Assembly (NCBI RefSeq): GCF_008274825.1
Contig: NZ_CP030848.1
Span: 3,967,618-4,031,617, forward strand
Direction: 5' to 3'
DNA from: Sphingobacterium hotanense
Lineage (GTDB): Bacteria > Bacteroidota > Bacteroidia > Sphingobacteriales > Sphingobacteriaceae
DNA length: 64,000 nt
The position numbers and the translations under genes are program-made. Shown here piece by piece: positions 37,043 to 44,337 of the stretch (its first letter is position 1; each line of letters opens with the position of its first letter). Below the pieces are notes generated by a model, which was not told the DNA's origin, made no database searches, and worked only from the letters and a program-made list of their open reading frames with translations.

Positions 37043-38116
37043 ATGTTAGAGAAATTACAAGCGATAAAAGAAAGATGGGAAGAGGTTGAGGCTGAATTAA
37101 GCAATCCGGATACCATCAGCGATATGAAGCGTTTTGCGAAACTAAACAAGGAATATAAAGACTTGTCGAAAATCGTAGAGCAATATCATATCTATAAAAA
37201 TATTGTTAGCAACATCGACACGAACAAAGATATTTTAGCGAATGAGAAAGATCAGGAGCTACGTGAGATGGCAAAAGAAGAGTTAGATATTCTTTGGACG
37301 GATAAGGAAGAAAAAGAGGAGGAAATCCGCTTAATGTTGATCCCGAAAGATCCTGAGGATGCTAAGAATGCTATTATCGAGATCCGTGGTGGTACTGGTG
37401 GTGATGAGGCAGCTTTATTTGCGGGCGATCTTTACCGTATGTACACTCGTTATTTCGAGACAAAAGGCTGGAGAAACGAGGTGATGGATGTTACTGAAGG
37501 TACTTCTGGCGGTTATAAAGAGGTTATTCTTAAGGTAATCGGCGATGATGTATATGGTCAGCTTAAATATGAATCAGGTGTTCACCGCGTACAACGTGTT
37601 CCGGATACCGAGACTCAAGGTCGCGTTCATACTTCTGCTGCATCAGTAGCGGTTCTACCGGAAGCTGAAGAGGTGGATGTAGAGATTAACCCGGGCGATA
37701 TTGAGATGCAGACATCGCGTTCTGGTGGTGCTGGTGGTCAGAACGTCAATAAGGTAGAGACAAAAGTGCAATTGACCCACAAACCAAGTGGTATCGTTGT
37801 TGTTTGTCAAGTAGAGCGTTCGCAATTAGCGAACCGTGAGTTGGCGATGGAGATGTTACGTAATAAGCTTTACGAACTTGAAGTTCAGAAAAAACATGGT
37901 GATGTTGCTGCAAAGCGTAAGACGATGGTTTCTACCGGAGACAGATCTGCGAAAATCAGAACTTACAACTATCCACAAGGTCGTGTAACAGAACACCGTA
38001 TCGGTTTGACGATGTATAATCTTCCGAGCATTATGGACGGTGATATTCAGGATATTATCGATGCATTACAGTTTGCTGAGAATGCCGAAAAGATGAAAGA
38101 AGGCGCTGTAGAGTAA
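37043..38116 (+). CDS. prfA: Peptide chain release factor 1
   Basis: Recognises UAA and UAG and triggers release of the finished protein. The 357-residue protein has the catalytic GGQ in [14 protein letters not shown], and the RF1-type codon-recognition region [18 protein letters not shown] (P-x-T tripeptide, here PDT), which distinguishes it from RF2. The GGQ glutamine is the residue methylated by PrmC, which is not in the window. Monocistronic, with tRNA-Asp genes downstream. Confidence 0.96.
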   Translation: MLEKLQAIKERWEEVEAELSNPDTISDMKRFAKLNKEYKDLSKIVEQYHIYKNIVSNIDTNKDILANEKDQELREMAKEELDILWTDKEEKEEEIRLMLIPKDPEDAKNAIIEIRGGTGGDEAALFAGDLYRMYTRYFETKGWRNEVMDVTEGTSGGYKEVILKVIGDDVYGQLKYESGVHRVQRVPDTETQGRVHTSAASVAVLPEAEEVDVEINPGDIEMQTSRSGGAGGQNVNKVETKVQLTHKPSGIVVVCQVERSQLANRELAMEMLRNKLYELEVQKKHGDVAAKRKTMVSTGDRSAKIRTYNYPQGRVTEHRIGLTMYNLPSIMDGDIQDIIDALQFAENAEKMKEGAVE

Positions 38117-38156
38117 GATTTTTCAAAATTTTATTAGCGAATATAGAAATAAACAC

Positions 38157-38164
38157 TATATTTG
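38157..38164 (+). promoter_or_regulatory. Candidate -7 box (TATATTTG) for the tRNA-Asp genes
   Basis: A full TAnnTTTG match 26 bases before the first tRNA-Asp. No clear -33 element. Confidence 0.6.
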
Positions 38165-38189
38165 CACACCTTCTCAAAAGAAGGGCAAT

Positions 38190-38263
38190 GGTCTGGTAGT
38201 TCAGCTGGTTAGAATACATGCCTGTCACGCATGGGGTCGCGGGTTCGAGTCCCGTCCAGACCG
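38190..38263 (+). tRNA. tRNA-Asp (GTC), copy 1
   Basis: Cloverleaf reads acceptor GGTCTGG/CCAGACC, D-stem GTTC/GAAT, anticodon stem CATGC/GCATG with loop CTGTCAC, T-stem GCGGG/CCCGT with TTCGAGT loop. Discriminator is G. No CCA is encoded. Confidence 0.96.
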
Positions 38264-38347
38264 CTAAAAATAAGGAGAGTGCGATACTCTTTTCAAATGA
38301 AGGGCAACCTTCGACAAAGTTCTTTAACAACAATTAAAAAGATTTAA

Positions 38348-38421
38348 GGTCTGGTAGTTCAGCTGGTTAGAATACATGCCTGTCACGCATGGGGTCGCGG
38401 GTTCGAGTCCCGTCCAGACCG
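38348..38421 (+). tRNA. tRNA-Asp (GTC), copy 2
   Basis: Identical in all 74 bases to copy 1. The 84-base spacer before it differs in sequence from the other spacer, so only the gene itself is conserved. Confidence 0.96.
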
Positions 38422-38429
38422 CCAAAATA

Positions 38430-38447
38430 TCCAATCTTGATTGGATC
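38430..38447 (+). repeat. Hairpin in the spacer between tRNA-Asp copies 2 and 3
   Basis: ATCCAATC and GATTGGAT, a perfect eight-base stem with a two-base loop, in the 47-base spacer. It may help processing of the precursor; it has only a weak T-run afterwards. Confidence 0.6.
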
Positions 38448-38468
38448 ATTAAATCTTTTTAAACGTTA

Positions 38469-38542
38469 GGTCTGGTAGTTCAGCTGGTTAGAATACATGC
38501 CTGTCACGCATGGGGTCGCGGGTTCGAGTCCCGTCCAGACCG
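38469..38542 (+). tRNA. tRNA-Asp (GTC), copy 3
   Basis: Third identical copy, followed after eight bases by the terminator. All three presumably come from one precursor starting near 38171. Confidence 0.96.
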
Positions 38543-38550
38543 CTTAAAGT

Positions 38551-38590
38551 AAAAAAGGTGTTAAACGTAATGTTTAACACCTTTTTTTTT
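38551..38590 (+). terminator. Intrinsic terminator of the tRNA-Asp transcript
   Basis: AAAAAAGGTGTTAAAC and GTTTAACACCTTTTTT, a perfect 16-base stem with a five-base loop, ending in ten T. Repeat copy 2 begins at the end of the T-tract. Confidence 0.95.
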
Positions 38591-38666
38591 CTGAAAGTAT
38601 CTGTTTTCAGAGGCCATCAAGAACTTTCATCCCTGTTGGTGTTTCAAAGGAGACCATGAAAGTTTT
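38591..38666 (+). repeat. Terminator-linked dispersed repeat, copy 2
   Basis: Starts CTGAAAGTATCTGTTTTC directly after the tRNA terminator. Arms AACTTTCAT and ATGAAAGTT frame the conserved middle GTTGGTGTTTCAA. It aligns with copy 1 end to end; the TTGG pairing partner changes from CCAA to TCAA, which keeps pairing through a wobble. Confidence 0.85.
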
Positions 38667-38684
38667 GTTTTCTATCCGTTACTT

Positions 38685-38912
38685 CTAAACGCGATTGTCG
38701 ATAAAAGACAAAGCGCCCGAAGGACATTGATTAATTTGCTTGATTAAGTCTTCCGTTCCTGCATTCTCCGGTTTCAACCAAGGACGATCTTTAGGGTTGT
38801 AGACTTGAGGCAGCATCTTCACACAGATTCCTGCATGTTCGCATCGCTCCGGTTTCCAAAGTACTGTGATTTCCCCATTGGGATGCGGATACTTAATAAT
38901 TTTTTCTTCCAT
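38685..38912 (-). CDS. Divergent 4Fe-4S mono-cluster ferredoxin-like protein (Fer4_19 type)
   Basis: A 75-residue cytoplasmic protein with cysteines in ERCEHAGICVKM and QCPSGALSF. The C-x5-C ... C-P arrangement is that of the divergent mono-cluster domain, not a classic ferredoxin with four evenly spaced cysteines. It probably carries an Fe-S cluster for electron transfer, but no redox partner is nearby. Monocistronic on the minus strand, between the tRNA genes and a divergent membrane-protein gene. Confidence 0.82.
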   Translation of the reverse strand: MEEKIIKYPHPNGEITVLWKPERCEHAGICVKMLPQVYNPKDRPWLKPENAGTEDLIKQINQCPSGALSFIDNRV

Positions 38913-39060
38913 AGTTTGTCAGCCTTTCTACTTCAACAAATGAATAACGGGTTTGTTTAGCTTCCTAATTAAGGTAAAGATCGCTAAAATATTAAGCTAT
39001 TATAGCTGTCATTATCAAATATTTATCTTAAATTTAGTAGAAACTTATAACCCTAAACAT

Positions 39061-39420
39061 ATGGAAACACCGCTTAATCCAATGGAAAATCAGCCCCAAA
39101 ACAGCATTGACGATGGTAAAAACATCGCTATCATTGCTTATCTAACCTTGATCGGGCTAATCATTGCATTCGTTTTAAATAACGAGAAGAAAAATGAGTT
39201 TGCGAGATTTCACATTCGACAGTCCTTAGGTATTGTAATTACGCTTTTCGCTGTAAGTATTCTTTCTTACATTCCCTATGTTGGTTGGATTATTTCCATT
39301 GCAGGCGTTATAGTCGGCGTCATTATGTGGATTGTCGGCATCATGAATGCAGCGAATGGTAAACAGAAAGTGGTTCCAATCCTTGGCGAGCAATATAATA
39401 CGATGTTCGCTGGAATTTAA
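39061..39420 (+). CDS. Small membrane protein, DUF4870/Tic20-like
   Basis: From the ATG at 39061, 119 residues: a short polar N-terminus (METPLNPMENQPQ), then DDGKNIAIIAYLTLIGLI, KNEFARFHIRQSLGIVI and two further helices ending NAANGKQKVVP. The IAYLTLIG and F-x-R-F-H-x-R-Q-S pattern marks the DUF4870/Tic20-like group of small membrane proteins of unknown function. A longer in-frame start at 38953 adds residues that do not resemble the family. A terminator follows. Confidence 0.82.
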   Translation: METPLNPMENQPQNSIDDGKNIAIIAYLTLIGLIIAFVLNNEKKNEFARFHIRQSLGIVITLFAVSILSYIPYVGWIISIAGVIVGVIMWIVGIMNAANGKQKVVPILGEQYNTMFAGI

Positions 39421-39443
39421 CACTTTCCTAAAATATTAAGCAT

Positions 39444-39477
39444 AAGGGACTTTTATTTTCAAAAGCCCCTTTTTTTC
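39444..39477 (+). terminator. Intrinsic terminator after the DUF4870-like gene
   Basis: AAGGGACTTTT and AAAAGCCCCTT arms with one A-C mismatch, six-base loop, then a T-tract. Confidence 0.85.
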
Positions 39478-39605
39478 ATATATACATTTGTATACGTGAA
39501 ATTTTATTGATTTTTCATGAAATTTCTATTACGTTTGAGAGATTGAATAAAGAAAAAAATATTTCATCTACTTGGGTTACTATTTGAGAATTAGCGTATT
39601 AATAA

Positions 39606-40184
39606 GTGAGTAAAATAAGAAAGATATTACCAAAATCGCGGGAGGATGCTGAGATAGTCGAGGGGATGCGAAATGGCGATAATGATGCGATATCGTATAT
39701 CTACAAGTCATTTTACCCATCTATTTCCCATTTGATTGTGAACAACAATGGGACGGAAGAAGAGGCACAGGACATCTTTCAGGAAGGGGTCATGGTATTG
39801 TACGATAAAGTTACTCATGATGATTTTGTATTAAGCAGTAGACTAAGCACGTTCTTATACGCTATTTGTAGACGACTCTGGTTAAAGAGTTTGAGCAAGA
39901 AAGGGAATTCGTTCAGCATGACGGATCATGAGAATTTCGAGATTCCGGATGTTGAGGAGGATTTACAGCAACATAAAGAATTGGAAACCAAATTTGACAA
40001 GATGAAGTCTGCATTAGAATCATTAGGAGAGCCCTGTAGCACGATTCTAAGAGAGTTTTACATCAAGAACAAGTCCATGCAGTATATATGTGACAAACTT
40101 GGTTACACAAATGCTGATAATGCAAAAAATCAGAAGTATAAATGCTTACAACGATTGAAGAAACTATTCTTTGATCAAAAGTAG
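39606..40184 (+). CDS. ECF-like RNA polymerase sigma factor
   Basis: A 192-residue sigma-70 family protein. Region 2 is seen in IVEGMRNGDNDAISYIYKSFY and EEAQDIFQEGVMVLYDKV (about 18-75), with LSTFLYAICRRLWL as the end of region 2; region 4 is about 130-190 with TILREFYIKNKSMQYICDKLGY and a helix-turn-helix. Start is GTG at 39606; the next ATG lies at codon 21, inside region 2. The two-domain layout without region 3 is ECF-like. The gene 15 bases downstream encodes a membrane protein with an anti-sigma-like N-terminus, which is the expected partner. Confidence 0.88.
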   Translation: MSKIRKILPKSREDAEIVEGMRNGDNDAISYIYKSFYPSISHLIVNNNGTEEEAQDIFQEGVMVLYDKVTHDDFVLSSRLSTFLYAICRRLWLKSLSKKGNSFSMTDHENFEIPDVEEDLQQHKELETKFDKMKSALESLGEPCSTILREFYIKNKSMQYICDKLGYTNADNAKNQKYKCLQRLKKLFFDQK

Positions 40185-40199
40185 AAGGGTGAAATTTTA

Positions 40200-41267
40200 A
40201 TGAGACATCAAGAATTTATAGAACAAGCTGATCGTTATTTAAACGGTGAAATGAATGCGCAAGAGCGCATGGCATTTGACGCGCTTCTTAATGAGGACGC
40301 TGCGTTGAATGAGGTCTTCCAGTCTCATCAGGACTTCGTTGATACCATGAAACGCCAAGCGGCACGAGCTGAGTTTAAAAATAAATTATCTGCGCAAGCG
40401 GTTGAGGCGCCTAAAGAGGCTGTGATTTACCGCATGTGGAAGAAATTAAAGATTAATGCAGTTGCTGCGGCTGTCGTAGCGGTTATTTCTTCCTTAGCGA
40501 CTCTTTATTTGACGGGTTATTTCTCGACAATCAGAAAGACAACTTCGGAATACAGCGCATTACGTAGAGAGGTGAACAATGTGAAACGTAATGTCAATGC
40601 GCATCATAATGCAATTCGCAATATCAACAAGGAAACAGTCAACCAAGCGGCTTTACAGTACGGAGCAACAGGCTTTATGCTGACCAAGGACGGCTATGTT
40701 GTTACGAATTATCACGTTGTTAATGGTGCTGACTCTATTCACCTTCAAAATAATAAGGGAGAATCATTCAGAGCATCTATAATACATACGGATCCTGAAA
40801 AGGATATTGCTATCCTTCATATTTCAGATACGACTTTCACGAAGCCTTCATATATACCCTATACGTTTAAACGTCAGAACTTAGATTTGGGAGAGGGTAT
40901 TTATACCATTGGTTATCCAAGAGATGAGGCCGTATATGGTGAAGGATATCTGAGTTCGGAAACTGGTTATAGCGGAGATACCACCGCATACCAAATCTCT
41001 GTTCCTGTAAACCCAGGAAACAGTGGGGGCCCGGTGCTTGACAAATTTGGTAATATCATCGGTATTATTTCTGGTAAGCAAAAGGGCATTGATGGTGCTG
41101 CATTTGCGATCAAAACAAAAGCATTAGTAGAAACATTGAATAGAATTCCGGAAGAGTCTTTACGTGGAAACATTGTGCTAAGCAATAAAAATAGCCTATC
41201 AAATTTACCGAGGACCGAGCAGATCAAGAAGCTGCAAGATTTTATCTATATGGTCAAAGTATATTAG
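40200..41267 (+). CDS. Membrane protein joining an anti-sigma-like cytoplasmic segment to an HtrA-like serine protease
   Basis: A 355-residue protein in three parts. Residues 1-80 are soluble and acidic, with DRYLNGEMNAQERMAFDALL near the start, the look of the N-terminus of Bacteroidota anti-sigma factors. One helix (about 86-105) is preceded by the basic YRMWKKLK, which predicts the N-terminus inside the cell. A short coiled coil (112-145) leads to a trypsin-like domain with the triad His172 (TNYHVVNG), Asp202 (PEKDIAIL) and Ser275 (NPGNSGGPV). There is no PDZ domain. It follows the sigma factor gene by 15 bases, so the pair is probably one regulatory unit. The anti-sigma role is inference; the protease call is firm. 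Confidence 0.85.
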   Translation: MRHQEFIEQADRYLNGEMNAQERMAFDALLNEDAALNEVFQSHQDFVDTMKRQAARAEFKNKLSAQAVEAPKEAVIYRMWKKLKINAVAAAVVAVISSLATLYLTGYFSTIRKTTSEYSALRREVNNVKRNVNAHHNAIRNINKETVNQAALQYGATGFMLTKDGYVVTNYHVVNGADSIHLQNNKGESFRASIIHTDPEKDIAILHISDTTFTKPSYIPYTFKRQNLDLGEGIYTIGYPRDEAVYGEGYLSSETGYSGDTTAYQISVPVNPGNSGGPVLDKFGNIIGIISGKQKGIDGAAFAIKTKALVETLNRIPEESLRGNIVLSNKNSLSNLPRTEQIKKLQDFIYMVKVY

Positions 41268-41292
41268 TCATAAATTGGACTTGTATGAAATG

Positions 41293-41321
41293 AGGTGTTA
41301 CAAAAAGTAGCACCTTTTTCT
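41293..41321 (+). terminator. Intrinsic terminator of the sigma factor/protease operon
   Basis: AGGTGTTAC and GTAGCACCT with one wobble pair, a five-base A-loop, then TTTTTCTTT. Downstream at 41339-41366 a weak AGGATGC/GCATCCT inverted repeat precedes the next gene. Confidence 0.85.
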
Positions 41322-41420
41322 TTGTTCTAATGTTAACAGGATGCGCACCAGGAACTTTTAGCATCCTCCATATTGAACTATTCGATTTGATACGTATATT
41401 TAAAGAACAAACAAACGCAT

Positions 41421-41642
41421 ATGCGGACCTTTTGGACCTACTTTGGCATCTTCTCAATCATTGTTATAGCAATACAGGCATTCGGCTATTTTAGTGCTGA
41501 CGTGCATGATGAATTTGACTTCTTAACATTCTTCAAACAGATTGTAATCGTATTATTGATTGCAACCATCACTTCATTCCTAGATCGAAGAAAGAAGAAA
41601 AAGACATATAATGAAAAGAGGCTGTCTAAAAAGGTCTCTTAA
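41421..41642 (+). CDS. Small two-helix membrane protein, 3' end altered by the IS
   Basis: A 73-residue protein of no family I know: two membrane helices (YFGIFSIIVIAIQAFGYF and FFKQIVIVLLIATITSFL) and a basic tail RRKKKK. The left end of the IS (about 41621) falls inside the reading frame, so the last seven residues (RLSKKVS) and the stop come from the IS. The original protein may have ended differently. Function unknown. Confidence 0.65.
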   Translation: MRTFWTYFGIFSIIVIAIQAFGYFSADVHDEFDFLTFFKQIVIVLLIATITSFLDRRKKKKTYNEKRLSKKVS

Positions 41643-41648
41643 AGAAAG

Positions 41649-41679
41649 AACCCCGTCATTAAAAAATGGCGGGGTTTTT
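41649..41679 (+). terminator. Terminator-like hairpin inside the IS left end
   Basis: AACCCCGTCATT and AATGGCGGGGTT (one T-G wobble) with a four-base A-loop, then TTTTTCTG. It should block readthrough into the transposase gene and explains why the transposase needs its own promoter. Confidence 0.82.
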
Positions 41680-41691
41680 CTGTTTTTTTGT

Positions 41692-41714
41692 CCTTAAGAT
41701 TTTGTATCTTAAGG
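41692..41714. repeat. Perfect palindrome before the transposase start
   Basis: CCTTAAGAT and ATCTTAAGG, nine bases each, around TTTGT. It ends 18 bases before the transposase ATG. It could be a transposase binding site or control translation. Confidence 0.65.
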
Positions 41715-41732
41715 TGCACCCAAAAAAACAAT

Positions 41733-43361
41733 ATGGCAAACATACAATTCAAAGCGCTTCCATCCAATAGTCCGAGTCTATTTCCTGAGAATATTTTAGA
41801 TCGTATTCCAATGAATCATCCGGTTCGTTTGGTGAGTCAGGTTGTTGATCAGTTGGATCTTGAACCTATTATCCGTCAGTATAAAGGCGGAGGCACCACT
41901 AGTTTTCACCCTAGAATGCTCATTAAGGTGCTGTTCTACGCCTATTTAAGCAATATCTATTCTTGCCGAAAAATCGAGCAGGCCCTTCACGAGAACATCC
42001 ATTTCATGTGGCTTTCAGGGAACAGTACACCTGATTATCGTACGATCAATTATTTCAGAGGAAAGCGTCTTAAAGGACAGATACAAGAGCTGTTTGCCAG
42101 TATCGTTCGTATGCTACATGATATGGAGTATGTTAGCTTGAAAGTTCAATATGTAGATGGTACCAAGATCGAGTCTGTCGCTGGTCGTTATACGTTCGTT
42201 TGGAAGAAATCGGTCGAGAAGAATAAGGTAAAGTTAGAAGCAAACATTGCTTCGGTTCTTTCGGAAATCGAGGCTCAGATCGCCCAAGACCAATCTTCAT
42301 TAGGTAATCAAGAAGTTAGCAAGGCCATCGATAGCAGTCAGTTGAAGGAAAAGATCGAAGCGATCAATGCCAAGTTCAAAGGAGCCAATAAATCTACTGA
42401 TAAGCAACTTAAGAAACTTGAAGAGGACTATTTACCTCGACTAGAGAAATATGAAGAGCAACTGGAAGTACTGGGAGATCGCAATAGTTATAGCAAGACC
42501 GATACCGATGCTGTGTTTATGCGGATGAAAGAGGACCACATGAAGAATGGCCAGCTTAAGCCAGCCTATAATGCCCAAATCAGCACCGAAGATCAGTTCA
42601 TCACCCATTACAGCATCCATCAAACAACTGCCGACACCACAACCCTGCCGGAACATTTGGAAGGCTTTGAGTGCCATTACGGAAAACAAAGCGAACAGCT
42701 TGTAGCAGACGCGGGTTATGGTAGCGAGCAGAACTATGAATTGATGGAAAAACAGGGCATAACTGCCTTTGTCAAGTACAATTACTTTCATGTGGAACAG
42801 AAGCGCAAGCATAAACAGGATCCTTTCTCGGTACAGAATCTGTATTACAACCAGCAAGATGACTATTATGTATGTCCCGCAGGACAGAAGCTCAGCTTTA
42901 TCGGTCATGCAACCAGAGTTAGTGCCAACGGATACACAGCCCAGGTCAGCTGTTATCAGGCTCAGCGATGCGAAGGCTGCCCGATGCGCAGTGGGTGTCA
43001 TAAAGCTAAAGGCGATCGGCTCATTGAAGTGAACCATAGACTCAATCAGCTCAAGGATAAAGCCCGGGAAAGGCTGGTATCGGAAGAGGGAATGTACCAT
43101 CGAAGCAAGCGCCCCATAGAAGTGGAATCCGTTTTCGGTCAGATGAAAAGCAACAACAGGTTTACCCGGTTCACAATGAAAGGACTGGAGAAAGTCGCTG
43201 TGGAGTTCGGATTGATGGCCATTGCCCATAACCTCAGAAAATGGGCGAAAAAGTGGGCAAACGATGTCTTCTTTGGGAATGGTTATAGCGATAAAACACT
43301 ATATACAATAAAAATTCGAGTCAGGAGCGTTAAAACCATAAAATATCGACTTACTGCTTAA
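41733..43361 (+). CDS. IS1182 family transposase
   Basis: From the ATG at 41733, 542 residues. The N-terminus has the family look (LFPENILDRIPMNHPVRLV, HPRMLIKVLFYAYLSNIYS). The DDE residues are likely in VQYVDGTKIES, LVADAGYGSEQN and RPIEVESVFGQMK. A lysine-rich coiled-coil insert (about 165-260) separates the first two. The Cys-rich stretch ERCEGC..RSGCHKAKG (quoted in part) is a zinc-like insert common in the family. The frame is intact, so the element may be active. Confidence 0.93.
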   Translation: MANIQFKALPSNSPSLFPENILDRIPMNHPVRLVSQVVDQLDLEPIIRQYKGGGTTSFHPRMLIKVLFYAYLSNIYSCRKIEQALHENIHFMWLSGNSTPDYRTINYFRGKRLKGQIQELFASIVRMLHDMEYVSLKVQYVDGTKIESVAGRYTFVWKKSVEKNKVKLEANIASVLSEIEAQIAQDQSSLGNQEVSKAIDSSQLKEKIEAINAKFKGANKSTDKQLKKLEEDYLPRLEKYEEQLEVLGDRNSYSKTDTDAVFMRMKEDHMKNGQLKPAYNAQISTEDQFITHYSIHQTTADTTTLPEHLEGFECHYGKQSEQLVADAGYGSEQNYELMEKQGITAFVKYNYFHVEQKRKHKQDPFSVQNLYYNQQDDYYVCPAGQKLSFIGHATRVSANGYTAQVSCYQAQRCEGCPMRSGCHKAKGDRLIEVNHRLNQLKDKARERLVSEEGMYHRSKRPIEVESVFGQMKSNNRFTRFTMKGLEKVAVEFGLMAIAHNLRKWAKKWANDVFFGNGYSDKTLYTIKIRVRSVKTIKYRLTA

Positions 43362-43406
43362 AACTCAAAAATGAAAACAGTAATGAAATCGCAAAAGCTA
43401 TAAAAC

Positions 43407-43438
43407 AGAAGAAGGTGCCTTTTTAGACACCTTCTTCT
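43407..43438. terminator. Hairpin at the IS right end, may terminate the peroxiredoxin gene
   Basis: AGAAGAAGGTG and CACCTTCTTCT, a perfect 11-base stem with the inverted-repeat core as loop. It lies 17 bases beyond the stop of the minus-strand peroxiredoxin gene and is followed on that strand by TTTTAT. Confidence 0.7.
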
Positions 43439-43455
43439 TTATAATATTATAAGAC

Positions 43456-44091
43456 CTACTTATTGGGTTGAGGTGTCGTTCTTAAATACGGACGTATTTC
43501 GGTATAGCCCTTTGGAAATTTTCCAGGAATCTCCTCCGTTTTAATTGCCGGAACGACAATAACATCCTCTCCATCGTTCCAATCAGCTGGAGTAGCCACT
43601 TGGTATTCATCAGTTAACTGCAATGAATCGATTACCCTCAGGATTTCTTGGAAGTTACGGCCTGTAGATGCTGGATATGTTAGTGTCAATTTTACCTTCT
43701 TGTCAGGACCAATAACAAACACGGAACGAACAGTAGCCGTTGCTGATGCGTTCGGATGAATCATATCGTAAAGCTCCGCAATATGTTTATCCTCATCAGC
43801 AATAATTGGGAAATTAACTTCGGTCTGTTGCGTATCGTTGATATCCTTGATCCAGCCATGGTGATCCTCTACCGAGTCTACACTTAAAGCTAAAACCTTT
43901 ACATTTCTCTTATCGAATTCAGATTTTAACTTAGCTGTCCTTCCGAGCTCTGTGGTGCAAACTGGTGTATAATCTGATGGATGGGAATACAAAACAGCCC
44001 ATGAACCATCGATATATTCGTAGAAATCAATATCTCCTACTGTTGTTTTTGCTTGAAAATTTGGTGCTAAATCACCTAGTCTTAAACTCAT
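43456..44091 (-). CDS. 1-Cys peroxiredoxin (Prx6 subfamily)
   Basis: Reduces hydrogen peroxide and alkyl peroxides; cytoplasmic. From the ATG at 44091 it has 211 residues, the length of the Prx6 type, which carry a long C-terminal domain. The peroxidatic cysteine is Cys45 in SDYTPVCTTELG. No second cysteine is seen in the protein, fitting the 1-Cys mechanism. A start at 44160 would add 23 unlikely residues. The IS lies just downstream and leaves the frame intact. Confidence 0.92.
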   Translation of the reverse strand: MSLRLGDLAPNFQAKTTVGDIDFYEYIDGSWAVLYSHPSDYTPVCTTELGRTAKLKSEFDKRNVKVLALSVDSVEDHHGWIKDINDTQQTEVNFPIIADEDKHIAELYDMIHPNASATATVRSVFVIGPDKKVKLTLTYPASTGRNFQEILRVIDSLQLTDEYQVATPADWNDGEDVIVVPAIKTEEIPGKFPKGYTEIRPYLRTTPQPNK

Positions 44092-44307
44092 ATTGTTGTT
44101 GTTTATAATGAACGAATAAAAATACTCTACCAATATAGTAGATTTTATTAGAAAATCCAATTCGTACGATAAAAATCTGATACTACACTGATATTCAAAC
44201 TAAAATAAAAACCATAGAATAGGCTGAATGGTTTTGATAAATGCAAATTAGCGGAAATACCTCTAGATATTTTGCTTTATTTATTATGCTTGCATAGTAT
44301 TTTTAAT

Positions 44308-44315
44308 TATATTTG
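44308..44315 (+). promoter_or_regulatory. Candidate -7 box (TATATTTG) for the acyl-CoA dehydrogenase gene
   Basis: Full TAnnTTTG match 22 bases before the ATG. No -33 element at ideal distance; a TTG lies 15 bases upstream. The rest of the 246-base divergent gap from the peroxiredoxin gene is AT-rich. Confidence 0.55.
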
Positions 44316-44337
44316 ATATATACCATATAAACATATC

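Larger units (their letters stand above)
41621..43432 (+). mobile_element. IS1182-family insertion sequence
   Basis: About 1.8 kb with one transposase gene. TGTCTAAAAAGG occurs at the left (41623-41634) and, inverted, at the right (43418-43429), so these mark the terminal inverted repeats; exact outer ends are uncertain by a few bases. I find no target-site duplication. The left end carries a hairpin (41649-41676) that can stop transcription entering the element, and the right repeat lies in a perfect 11-base hairpin (43407-43417/43428-43438). Confidence 0.88.

Noticed and set aside
38310..38330. AAAGTTCTTTAACA in the first tRNA spacer, similar to leader sequences upstream of rRNA operons
   Set aside because: Short AT-rich match and no rRNA gene nearby.
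38055..38333. Minus-strand frame of 92 codons across the first tRNA-Asp
   Set aside because: It reads through the antisense of a tRNA gene and the end of prfA; a common false call.
38953..39060. N-terminal extension of the DUF4870-like gene
   Set aside because: The added 36 residues do not look like the family and overlap the promoter region; the ATG at 39061 is better.
42441..43229. Long open frame on the minus strand inside the IS
   Set aside because: It is antisense to the transposase, with no family resemblance and no start context.
41600..43450. Target-site duplication around the IS
   Set aside because: Sequences just outside the inverted repeats do not match at any tested offset; the TATAAT on both sides lies at different distances.
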